The position numbers and the translations under genes were made by a program. Of a stretch of 64,000 nt of DNA, positions 48,095-58,507 are shown piece after piece (position 1 is the stretch's first letter; each line of letters starts with the position of its first letter). The notes below the pieces were generated by a model. That model worked only from the letters and a program-made list of their open reading frames with translations. It was not told the origin of the DNA and made no database searches. Source of the DNA: Nomia melanderi (lineage: Eukaryota; Arthropoda; Insecta; Hymenoptera; Halictidae); the NCBI RefSeq assembly GCF_051020985.1, contig NC_135000.1:23156784-23220783 (forward strand), written 5' to 3'.

Positions 48095-49775
48095 CTGAAA
48101 ACAAAAACATAATGATAATTATAGATTTTTACTACACCTTGAAAGAATCAATGGTCTTACCTTGTGAGAATTTATACATTGTTCGAGTGTTCAATTCTAC
48201 TACATATATTTCAGAACCATTTTCAGTCACAGCTATATCATGTGGCCTATTCATGTCATGATTCGGACCAAATTGAGATAATATGTCTCCAGAATGCACA
48301 TCAAGAATAAATCCTCTTATATGTTCAGAATTCTGTGGTTCAGAATTCTGTGGTTCAGGACCATTGATCAAATATAGTTTCTCTTTAGTGTATGCTACAC
48401 TGTATATCTTTGTACCAATTGTGGGATGCTTATATTGTTTTTGGAATGTTCCATTATTTGCAGAGAACGATAAAACTCTACCATTTTCTCTGTCAGCAAC
48501 AAATATTAAATTGAACTCGCTAGCAAGGGCTAATGCATGTGGCACATAAAACATATTTGGTGGAGGATCTTGCATGTATATACTTCCTATAATACAAAAT
48601 ACACTTCAAATGAATTAATCAATCTTAGATTAGTTTTTAAATAAGTATGTGATGAGTGAAAATATACCTGTGTATTTCCAACGTCGACCCCATTGCAAAA
48701 TTCTTTCTCCTTTTGCATTGAATTTAATGATTCGGAAGTTACAATAACCATCACTGACAAAAAAGTCGCCGTTATCTTGTACAGCAACTGCTGTTGGTTT
48801 GCAAAATCGTGTTTCATCATTACCAGGTTCAAAAGGTTCTCCAAGAATCAGTGATGGCCTAGGATTATAACTTTGGAACAAAATGTTAAAGTTACGATTA
48901 TTAAGATATATTCTTTCCTGGTTGTACCGCCTGTTCCTTAACTTTTCCACATTCGTCATCATTGCTATGTCTTCAGCATCGAATTTAAATACTTGATGCA
49001 AGGCAACATCAGTAATCCAATAGTTTCCATATGAATCAATTGTTAAGCCATGTGGCAAGTAAAACATGTTTCCACCCCACTCAAATAATTTTTTTCCAGA
49101 TTTATCCAGAAGAATTACGGTATTCTCCTTAATTGGCCCATTATTTGGATCAAATCTATTATTTACATTAAATGTACTAGCACCCCAGGTACGTGAACCT
49201 CTGTGAAACACTCCTATGTTACCATTTGGATCTATAGATACAGCAGATATTTGGCCAAATCTTATGTTGCTAGCCCAGTTAGGATCCCATACTATATCTA
49301 TAGGTTAAGAAAATCAAAATTTATCTTCTTTATATTATTTTATGTATACATCTCACAGAGAATATTATATTTAAACTTACTTTTATCAAGTGAATCTGAA
49401 AAATCTACTACAGAATCAGTGCCACCTTGTAATAGATGCTCATTATCATAGATGTATGGTTCTTGATTCCATTGTGGCGGTAATGATCCCTTGTCTCTCT
49501 CACCGGTGTCACTATATTCTGAATACTCGTTGAAACCAAATCTCTTGTCAGGTAAATGCAAGGGTCTGTGCTATAAAAGAAATTATCAATGATATTTAAG
49601 CTGCCATTCTTCCATATTATATACCATTAACTTTTATCGTGATTATCATAAAAATTACAGATTTAAAGTGCTTGTATACCTGCTGATTCAGATAATTTTG
49701 GAAGTTGGCATTGACAAGATTGATGATCAAAAAAACTAAAGTGCAACAGGCAATGTCATGTTGTAGAGGCATCAT
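47829..49775 (-). CDS. PAL: peptidyl-alpha-hydroxyglycine alpha-amidating lyase (PAL), membrane-anchored, complete five-exon gene
   Basis: Second enzyme of peptide C-terminal amidation: it cleaves peptidyl-alpha-hydroxyglycine to amidated peptide and glyoxylate in the secretory pathway. Exons (49775-49680, 49570-49381, 49297-48668, 48586-48161, 48094-47829) total 1608 nt and encode 535 residues. Residues 1-23 form a signal peptide (CCTLVFLIINLVNA). An NHL-type propeller spans about 96-447. Compared with rat PAL from memory, the active site shows Arg128 in FHRG, zinc-ligand candidates His178 (FYLPHGLTID), His322 (FYVPHALAL) and His421 (RPHDIAV), and Tyr280 in SDGYC. The Cys261-Cys281 pair is kept. 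ADRENGR (336-342) is a family signature. A transmembrane helix lies at about 487-512, with a 23-residue cytosolic tail. It is a stand-alone PAL, as in insects, without the PHM domain fused in vertebrate PAM. Which of the two fly paralogues it matches is undecided. Confidence 0.95.
48161..48586 (-). CDS. PAL: PAL coding exon 4 (second half of the propeller)
   Basis: Acceptor TTGTATTATAG before 48586; donor CACAAG|GTAAGACC after 48161. It encodes residues 306-447 with FYVPHALAL, VADRENGRV and MNRPHDIAV. It contains an exact 15-bp tandem duplication that repeats the peptide EPQNS. Confidence 0.95.
48326..48355 (-). repeat. 15-bp exact tandem duplication within PAL exon 4
   Basis: Two adjacent identical copies of CAGAATTCTGTGGTT (48326-48340 and 48341-48355, plus-strand reading) encode a duplicated EPQNS on the minus strand. 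The duplication keeps the frame and lies in a surface-loop position of the propeller. Confidence 0.9.
48668..49297 (-). CDS. PAL: PAL coding exon 3 (first half of the propeller)
   Basis: Acceptor CTTAACCTATAG before 49297; donor TACACAG|GTATATT after 48668. It encodes residues 96-305, including WDPNW, FHRGSRTW, NMFYLPHGLTIDSYGNYW, TDVALHQVFKFD and the CKPT...SDGYC pair. Between FKFD and LILGE is an insertion of about 35 residues relative to vertebrate PAL. Confidence 0.95.
49381..49570 (-). CDS. PAL: PAL coding exon 2 (acidic/polar linker)
   Basis: Acceptor TTTCTTTTATAG before 49570; donor AAAA|GTAAGTTT after 49381. It encodes residues 33-95, beginning HRPLHLPDKRFGFNEY and ending DFSDSLDK. 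This region precedes the propeller and is poorly conserved in the family. Phases join exons 1 and 3 in frame. Confidence 0.88.
49680..49775 (-). CDS. PAL: PAL coding exon 1 (signal peptide)
   Basis: Starts with ATG-ATG (49775 down) and encodes 32 codons: a hydrophobic signal peptide with probable cleavage after LVNA, then NFQNYLNQQ. The donor CAGCAG|GTATAC leaves phase 0 for exon 2. Either Met could initiate; the first is chosen by default. Confidence 0.85.
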
Positions 49776-52700
49776 TTTTAAACAGCACAGGCATTAGATG
49801 CTTTTGTCTTCAATTACTTTCATTCAGATTAGTTTTATTTATTCATTTAATTCACTACTTGTAGCACTATGTTGAGTAATTAGGGGTCAAACACAGATAT
49901 TTAGTTCATCCTAATCTCACAGGACTCTTTCAACGCCACGCGTATGTTCACTGACTATCACTGACGTATGCAACAGGGAACACGAATAGCCATCTGACGG
50001 CACACCATGGGAATACGTTCAGTAAACCCGATTATACGTCTATAAAGAAGGTTCAAACTAATCTACAATTGTTTTTTTTACGATGCCCCAAATGTGGAAA
50101 TAACTGTTGAAAAGACCCTGCGTCAGTAATAAAAGACAAACGTTAACAAAAGCATGGATAGTAGATTCTAGAAACTAAAATGGCCGGTGTTTTTGAATTG
50201 TAGGGAAAACTTTTACTTTATCAGACTATATGGAGTATTGATTAGCTTGCCTATAGATTAGTTACTTATATGCCTCTCGCGTTTCAAATGCGTCAGCTGC
50301 GATACAATTATCTTTCTTAGGAAAGATGAATAACGATCTACGGAAATAGCTAAAAATATATCTCACCGGCAACAATTTAAAAAATTTTCTTTTTGCGTAA
50401 CGATATTGTGGAATTAATAATAAAAATTTCGACACTACGTAAAAGAAATTGCAAAAGGAGTATGACAGTACAACATGAAGAAACTTTAGAATATTACGAA
50501 CATTACAATACAAGAATCATAAACAAGATAACGAGTTGTTTTGAATAAACATATAGTATTTTTATGCGATGATGGCCTTTGTGCCCCATGAAAGATATAA
50601 CGCGAATTTAAAAAAAAATAGATAACTTATGAGATAATTTGCAAATCTATATGATTTCGTATGATTTTAATGCATTATAATGTTTGATTTTAAAGCGCTA
50701 TGCTTATGAAATGAAACTGAGAAAGAAATGTTTACCATAGAGCATAAATAGCACAACAGTGCTAACACGGAATGTGTTGGTCACACTCGTGCAAATTTAT
50801 GGCTACGCTTGTGCTATTTTTCCACAAAGGCAACAAATTTATGTAACCGAGATACTTCTGCGACCTCGACACCTGAACGATTGATGAAATCGACGTCCTT
50901 GCACATACACCATCTGTTGCATCGTGAACCTATCACTTTTATCACCAATCCTACCCTTTTTCCGCCGATGTGTGTTTGTTTTTCTGAATTTACAGGTGCA
51001 CCTCACCACACTTCGACAATCTAAAATTGATAGAAGTATTTAAGCTGTAAACTTACGCGCACCTTGTTATTTAAAGAACATTAAATTGATTAGTTTGAAA
51101 CTTTGTTTCATTATTTTCAGCAAAGTTTAGCGATCTCGAGCAATGTGCTTGTATAGTTGAAGGTTGCTTGGTAGCGAAGTTTAGTGAATAGAGCGAAGTT
51201 CCTCTTACTGTAATTAGCGGTAATTACGTAAATACACATAAAACTGAATTCAGTACCACAGCTTATTCAATATTTAAGCATGTTAGAATGTTTCAGAGCG
51301 TTAAACGCGAGAGTCAACACTATAACATATACGTAAATTGTAAACAATTACAGTGACCTATGATAATCACTGAATTCAACACTCAGTGAGTTGCACTTTA
51401 ACACTTATTTTTATTATGGTTACAACAATTAATTCCGATATGAATAATGAATAGCGATAGACATTATGTATTAGTTGTTATCATACATTTTAATTATTAA
51501 ATGGCATTATTATAATAATATTTTATAATGCTCCATTATTATTCAGCATTTTAAATCGATGGAAGATGATCAGGAAATAATTTATGTCGGTAACATTCAC
51601 CTTGATCCTGAGTAGGTCGGTATACAGTTTCGTACATGATTGAGTTTCCTGCCGCCGTAAGGCACCACAGGTTTCCTTTTTAACACAGATACATATTACA
51701 ATTTGTTTATATAAAAGAAATTTGTATATAAATTCTTGAACGTATTATTTTTCATTAAATATTGCGAAGTATTTTCCACGAAAATGAAATAAGAGAAGAA
51801 TTCCTTATATTTTTTGTCAATGACAATAATCATTCGATTCTAATAAATTTTGGAATAAATTTGTGTTGACAAGTTTCCGTTTGTATTTCATCATATTAGT
51901 TCGGAAATCGATACTGAGAACTCACCAGCGACATTCAATACTTTATGAATAACATTCCAATCACAGTGAAGGCTTAAACTGAATCGTACATACGATCGTA
52001 TACACATTTTCCCAAGCAATCTACGTGATCTTAAAATATGATGCACAAGCTGCTTACCTTGAATTACTCATATCTAAAGTACGCTCGCTTTTCGCCATTA
52101 GGAACGACCATGATATCTTTCTCTGTTATCACGGATGTTTCGCGGTAATCGCTTAGTTCCGATTTATATATTATTCAGTACTGTTCGCAGCACTCTTTTA
52201 CGGTAAACTCTGAAAAATATTCGGAAACAGAGATTCAAGGCATATAAAGTAAATAACTACTTAAATGAGTAAGTAATTGAGCTATTGAAAAAATTACATT
52301 CTGCTAGAATAAATATAGAAAAAGCTACCTTTTGCTATTAGTGTTATACGTAGAAAAAATTACATTTTCTTTGAATTTCTCGCACAAGTTACTAGCTTAC
52401 ATTTGAAAGATTCAATAATGAAACCTTTATGAATGGCTTGTGAATGATCATTTTGGGAAAGAAATTTCATGTGCAATTTACGCCGTTCCTCGTACATAAA
52501 CACATGGATCAGCGCGTGGAATCAACATCAACACGTTACAAATCGAAACAATGCTCCCGCTGTTATGTAAATTAATGTAGCCAAACACTTATCTCCTCGT
52601 GCAAACAATTTGCGCGCTGCGGCGCGACTCGCCGGGGGGTAGACGCGAGACAGAAACGATTTGCTCGCGTTTTCTTCAGCCCCTTCGGCAGTCACGGGTT

Positions 52701-55030
52701 GTTCCCCGGATAGATGAAAATCCCCCCGGTTCATTCACTGTTTAGGATTTTGTTCCCCGTTTTGTACTCGCAAGCCATAATATATCGTCAATATTCTTTA
52801 GTCAACCTTTCACGTCGCGTCGCTTCAAAGAATTTGATACGAATAGAAGAAGCCCTCTTCATGCCTCCGGCTACATTGTTGCGTCGGACACAGACATATT
52901 ACATACCTATAGCAGGGCCATTTTCATAATACGCGCGGGGTTAATCTCACGATTAAACTCCTAAGCGTCTCCTGACCAAAAGAGGAATAAGAGGAGTAAC
53001 CTTCCATTGTTTGGATCCTGTGAATCATTGGCCTCGTCTAATGGATTTCCCGAGTGAAGAGAAATGAGCTAGTTACTCGAATAATCAGATAGCCGATGTT
53101 CGTTGGAGTGTCTTCTATGTAGCGGTGCATGCCATTGTCAGAATTCTTCGACAATGCTCGGGGAGACGTGTAACATTCCAGGGTAACGTTTTAGAGTTAG
53201 TAACATCGTTTGTTTTATTCACTTTATTCGTATCATCGAGAAACTAATAGCCGTTTCCTGAAATTTAGTAAGAGGAATGTTATTATCAATATTATCATAT
53301 TGAAGAGAATATTTAATACTTTTTTACTTCTAAATTTATCATTTTATGTAGCGTGCATGTATAGAATAGAAATCACTGAAATGATTTATTAATTATTTTC
53401 TAGTTACTTCTCGTCACTACATACGTGGCGATCTCTGAGTGTCTAAAAACGAACAGAATTTTTGGGTGTATCTAATAATTATAATTTCGAGTTCAGTTCT
53501 TTAATTGGGCGTATACCTCGAAGGAATTCGATGAAGTTCTTCAACGGACCGACAGAAATTGATCGTTTCCAGATATTTTCTAAAAAGACCCGCTCACTTT
53601 CCACCATTGTACCATTATGCTCATTGTTCGGGAGCCGCGTATTTTGACACTTCTGTCGTTATATCCGGCGCGGACAAGACAGGGGGGGAGGAAGTGCCCT
53701 GTCGAGGCCCGACAATGGCCGCTTATCCCTTGGCGCGATTGGAAGGAAGGGTTGCGCGTTCGATTTTGTTCTAATCGACAACGCCCCGTCGCGCGTTCTC
53801 ATCTTACCGCTGCAGACGACAGTGATTCCTGTATTGTTGTGCGGGCACAATTGCCGAGCCGAAAATAAACGAAACCGAACACGTTCGCGTGTTGTTCGCC
53901 ACGAGTCCCGTACTTAACGTCCAACGGCGCGAGCCCACTCCGAGGAAGTGGAAAGAGTTGACAACCACTCGCCGGAATCCTATATCTTATTCTCGTCGGC
54001 GAAGGGGAGGGTTTGTCGTTAAGAGAATTCTAAGTCATTCACCGAGTAAAGTCTGCCGTTCTTGAAATTACTTTTCTCGGACGGCTCAAAGCAAAATATG
54101 ATAGGAATGAAAGCACTAATTACACAAATTTCTTAACGATATTTTATTGAATAGTTAATATTCGATGAATCACGTATCAAGTTGGAAGTGTAGGCAATAT
54201 TAAATTTGAATTAACGTGTTCAATCGTAATCGAGTAAGTTACGCTTCGTGTTCATAAAAATTCAGTTATCAATCGTTTGATTAAATTGTTCATAGGGTCG
54301 GGATTTATTTCAGAACAGGTTCGCGTAGCAATTAAATAATTTCGGACGCTCCATCGACCGGTGAACAGTATCGATGCATTATTTTCGTTAATGGCCTCGA
54401 ATCTATTATGCACGATAAGATAAACGAAATCGACATTGCGATTGCTTCCAGCGTAATTCGAGGTTCATTGTTTAATCGAATACGCTGTTTATTCATCGAA
54501 CAGCTTTTCAGATTTCGAAACAAGCTTGTTCGGTGTTACTTTTCCCTTATCTCTTCAACTTCTGACATCGTAGATTCGATCTGGGCTGTGCGATGCGTGT
54601 CAGCCGTTTTTATTTAGATTGTTTCGTGTCTTCCGGTCGAGAATGACAATGAGTTGTGAACAGTATACGTAAATCTTGGTCGTGAGCTGCGAGAAACGAA
54701 TTCGTGGCCAGCGGAATTTCGAGTGTTATGAAATTAAGTGAAACGTCGTTGATAATTTTTAGGCATTTCCTCTCTCCATCCCAGAACTCCCGATTCTGTC
54801 GCTGTGTTCCCGCGTGAAAAATGGCGGCTACGATTCTTTCGTATCCCGCGAATCGATGCGATACGTCGGAGATGGCACAGTGTGGATATGCGTTTGACCA
54901 TTGCCAGCTTCAAAATCGACGACAAATGTTTCCCCCGCGACCCGAATTTCGTTGAATTTTTTTGACTCAGTGTTAGATACCGCAAGTGGAAAAAAGGAGG
55001 AACAGAGAAAGAGCGGGAGAAAGAAGAAAA

Positions 55031-55160
55031 GTATATTATTTATGATGTATTAGTATGTATTATATATTATATTATTGTATATGACATTATGTTATATATG
55101 ATATATAAATATATATTTTTTATATATTTATATCAAGTTATATATAGTTTATATTTTCTT
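55031..55160. repeat. AT-rich low-complexity block
   Basis: About 130 bases composed almost only of TATAT/ATATTA variants, sharply bounded by CpG-rich DNA downstream. Open frames here are artefacts of composition. Confidence 0.75.
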
Positions 55161-55638
55161 GTAAAAAGTCGATATAAACCTGTCTTTAATTTTGGCCGCT
55201 CAGATCGGGCAAATACCCCACCGTGCGTCGTTCGACGCGTATCTGTGACAGATGTTCGCACAGATACCAGCGCGACTATCGAGTTTCGGTTTTGTGCTTT
55301 TTAACCTTTTAGCCGCGGGACTGAAAGAATCGTCGATGGTTTTCCCATCCCCTCCGACCCGTTTGCCGTGGCTTCTTTCTTTCGCGAAATGTAAAAATAA
55401 GCGTGCCACGGGCAATAGGCGTGGCGGCGGGGGCGCGGGCGGGGTGGATGGTTAAAAGAGGAAGCATTATACACAAGCTCGCGCATCAGAGGAGCGGCGT
55501 ATTCATTAAAATATTCATGTAAAGGAACTCTAGGCATTTGTACCTCTGATTGCGACGAAACAGAACGGCGAAATGATTTAACGCTTTCGCGGACGTTGCG
55601 GAGTTAAAAAGTAAAAAAAATGAAGCGGAGAGGGCGGT

Positions 55639-55639
<1 letters not shown>

Positions 55640-55672
<33 letters not shown>

Positions 55673-55691
55673 AGTAGTGGCGGCGGCGGTA
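55640..55691. repeat. GGC/CGG trinucleotide repeat
   Basis: An uninterrupted GGC repeat from about 55640 to 55672, followed by interrupted units (AGTAGT, then GGCGGCGGT). Read from an ATG at 55620 it gives a poly-Ala run (12 Ala) in a 72-codon open frame. No other protein evidence supports that frame, so I list it as a repeat. Confidence 0.85.
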
Positions 55692-58479
55692 GTAGACGGA
55701 AAGAAGCAAAAGTGCTCCGAGATGATAATAGAAAAGGACGAGACCCGCGTTCGCGGGGAATTGTGGGCTAATGGGTTGAACTCTTCGCTGAAGAATCCGA
55801 CGAATACTGTCCCTTTAGTTCAGTTGATGAATCCTTAATCTACAAATGAATTAGATTTGTCGGTGGTAACCGTGAATTTCCTGTGAAATCTGGGTTACGG
55901 CAAGAATAGCGTTCGAAACTTAGGGGTTTTGCAGATTCCAACTTGAAAAAATGTTCTTCCCGGCCTTTGGGTTTATCGCGGGCAGTTAGAATCGTGGAAA
56001 AGCCTTTAAGTGTAATTGGATGAGTATGAACACTAATTAATCCGCGCGATTTAAGATAAAGACGAATATTGTGTTTCACCTGCAGGAGAATGAATGTATT
56101 CATGTTAAATTGAGCGGAATTTCGAAGGTATCTGGGAATCAGCATTTTCTTCTGCGCGAAGTTCAGAGAAAAAATAGATGAATGATGAATGAACGAGAGG
56201 CTTGAACGAGACTCGACAGATTGAGCGTTAAAGCGTTCGAACGAAAGAGAAATCGATACGACGGCCTTGGATTTGGGAGAACGAGCTTGCCAGAATTGCA
56301 CACCTTGGGACCGAACGTTAAAAGCACCGTCGCCGATCGATAACACATGCAACGGCGCTGCAATAATAAATTATCCGACTCCGAGGCGCGAAATAGCGAT
56401 CCGGCTAGATAACGTCAGTGAGCTAGAACATGCTAAGATTACCATAGGATTTCTATTTGCTGCTCGTCCTCCTTCATCCTCCCCAGCCGCCCGTCGCCTA
56501 TTTAAATCTCCTTTCCATTCATTATTTCTGGGAAGGGTTGTCGATAAGAGAATCTATTCTGTATTTCTGTCTCGTTGAATTTAAATTTACAACGATCCAC
56601 GATTAGAGTATATATATATATCTTTAGAAAAGACTATCGATTACCATCGTCGCGATGGTAATTAATTGCCGCGCCATGTCTGAAAATATAAATTAAAGTT
56701 TCGAATTGGCCTGGAATACCGGAATGTTAAGTTAAATTTCAATGCAGTTGCGCTACTGGGAAGCCTTAAATTTCTCACGATAATAATTAAAAGCCTCGGT
56801 AATTAAAAGCTTGTCCGTTGAATTGGTATCACCGATCCCTGAAGCTGTAACGAACGCTATATATTGAACTGGTTAATGTTTGATAAAAGAGAATCGCGAA
56901 ACGCTTGGTTCATTTTCGGATTCGTTCTTCGTGTTCCCGTTCCGGTGAGATAATGTATACGATACAGCATTTCTGCACGACAAATCTGCCGCAAATCGAA
57001 AGATTAGACGGGGCTAAGCGGCGCTCGTAAATTCCTCGGGAACTTGGAAAGTCTTACGTTAATAAAGCACCGGACAAAGACCGACGGGAATACCGGCCAG
57101 TATGATAACCATGGAGGTCAAAATTTCTCTCTCGTAGGGAGATTAACAGAGAACTGGTGTTGCGAGTAGGGTTGATATTACGTTGCCGGCCCGTGAAAAT
57201 TAATTACAAACTCCAACGGTTTCCCTTCGCGCAACGACACGCGGAAACTAGACGGCGGCCATAGGACGGAGTCGGGAAAAAGGATTATTACGCTAAGGGA
57301 GGTTTTTACATCTACAAGGTCCGTGGAAGGACACAGTTGTAGGGTGAAGTTTATATTTATGGGGCAGCAAGGTGTAAAAGACGGAGGCTTCAGTGCATCT
57401 CCTGAATATTTCGTGTTCACAGGCATTCTCTGTTATGACTGCATTGCCGGCTCATGCAGAGCTTCATTTTGATCTCTTGTAACACTTTATACAGAGTAAG
57501 TTAATTAATAGAATTATTAAATCATTTTCTCCTCAGTAATAATTCAGAAAGATATCATGAAATTATTTTACCCAAAGAGGTTAATTGGTATTGCGATTAT
57601 AATTGCTACAGAGATTGGAGAATTTCTTGAGAGATCATTCATTGATTTTTTAATTAATTTAAAAATTGTATTTGTTCTGCTCAAGAATATAAGTTTACAA
57701 AAACTTTATAAATATAATATATAAAGCATGTTATGAAAAAGAATATATTTTTTTCTCAAAGTGTTACTTTTCACCAAGATACGATTTCATTATTCCTCGA
57801 GTCTTTTAATGAGCAACTATGTTTTAGTATACCATGTGGCGTATGTTGCAGAAAGGATTTTTATCTCGTTCTTTGCATTGTATGCAACAGCGTACCAATA
57901 AAAACTGTATGAGATATTTTTGTTACAACGGTATGAAATTACAGAGAAATGTAGGGATTAGGCACAGATGAGTTCTCGACGTCGACAGTCCCTCAGAAAT
58001 CGTTTTCTGCTTTCAAAACACACTGTAGATTGAATGTAACAAATTAAGGAATAATATCGCGCAAGAGAATGAATAATGCAGTTCCCATCGAATACTTTTC
58101 TCGCCGTACGTGTATTTCAACCTGGTGGCCTAGCGGCTCAGTAAATGGCAATCAGTGTTAATGGCACGCTGTTCTAGGGCGCAATTATTACGATTGAAAT
58201 AACATTAGAGGTTCCCCGTCGTTAGAGTGAAGTGCCCACAAACTCCACTTCTTTTAAGCAGTTCTTCCATTGCCCCGGCGATTTCCGGCTCGTTGAGGCC
58301 TGGTGTAACAAGTTCCTCCCTTTCTCTCTGCTTTCTTTACTTTTTTTTCCCTTCGGTCGAAATAATATGATGAAAAAAGCGTACGTTCCGCGGGTCGTAC
58401 GGGGCGTACACTCCAGGTCCGCGGATCGCAGTGTAAACGCGGGCCTAAGCCGCAAGCTCGACTTTAAAACGAACCGGAG

Positions 58480-58507
58480 AGAAAGAGAGAAAGAGAGAGA
58501 GAGAGAG
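58480..58507. repeat. GA-rich microsatellite
   Basis: Degenerate GAGAAAGAGAGAAA followed by GAGAGAGAGAGAGA on the plus strand. GA repeats can bind GAGA-type factors in insects; no promoter was identified nearby. Confidence 0.7.

Noticed and set aside
48587..48844. 85-codon minus-strand frame inside PAL
   Set aside because: Out of frame with PAL and overlapping exon 3 and its intron; a shadow of the real gene.
51645..51675. TAAGGCACC and a nearby CCTG/CAGG inverted repeat resembling a microRNA
   Set aside because: Differs from miR-124 (TAAGGCACGCGG) after the seed, and the surrounding bases do not form a 60-80 base hairpin by eye.
55840..56352. 170-codon minus-strand open frame
   Set aside because: No recognisable domain, no signal or membrane segment, no splice-consistent extension; overlapped by frames on both strands.
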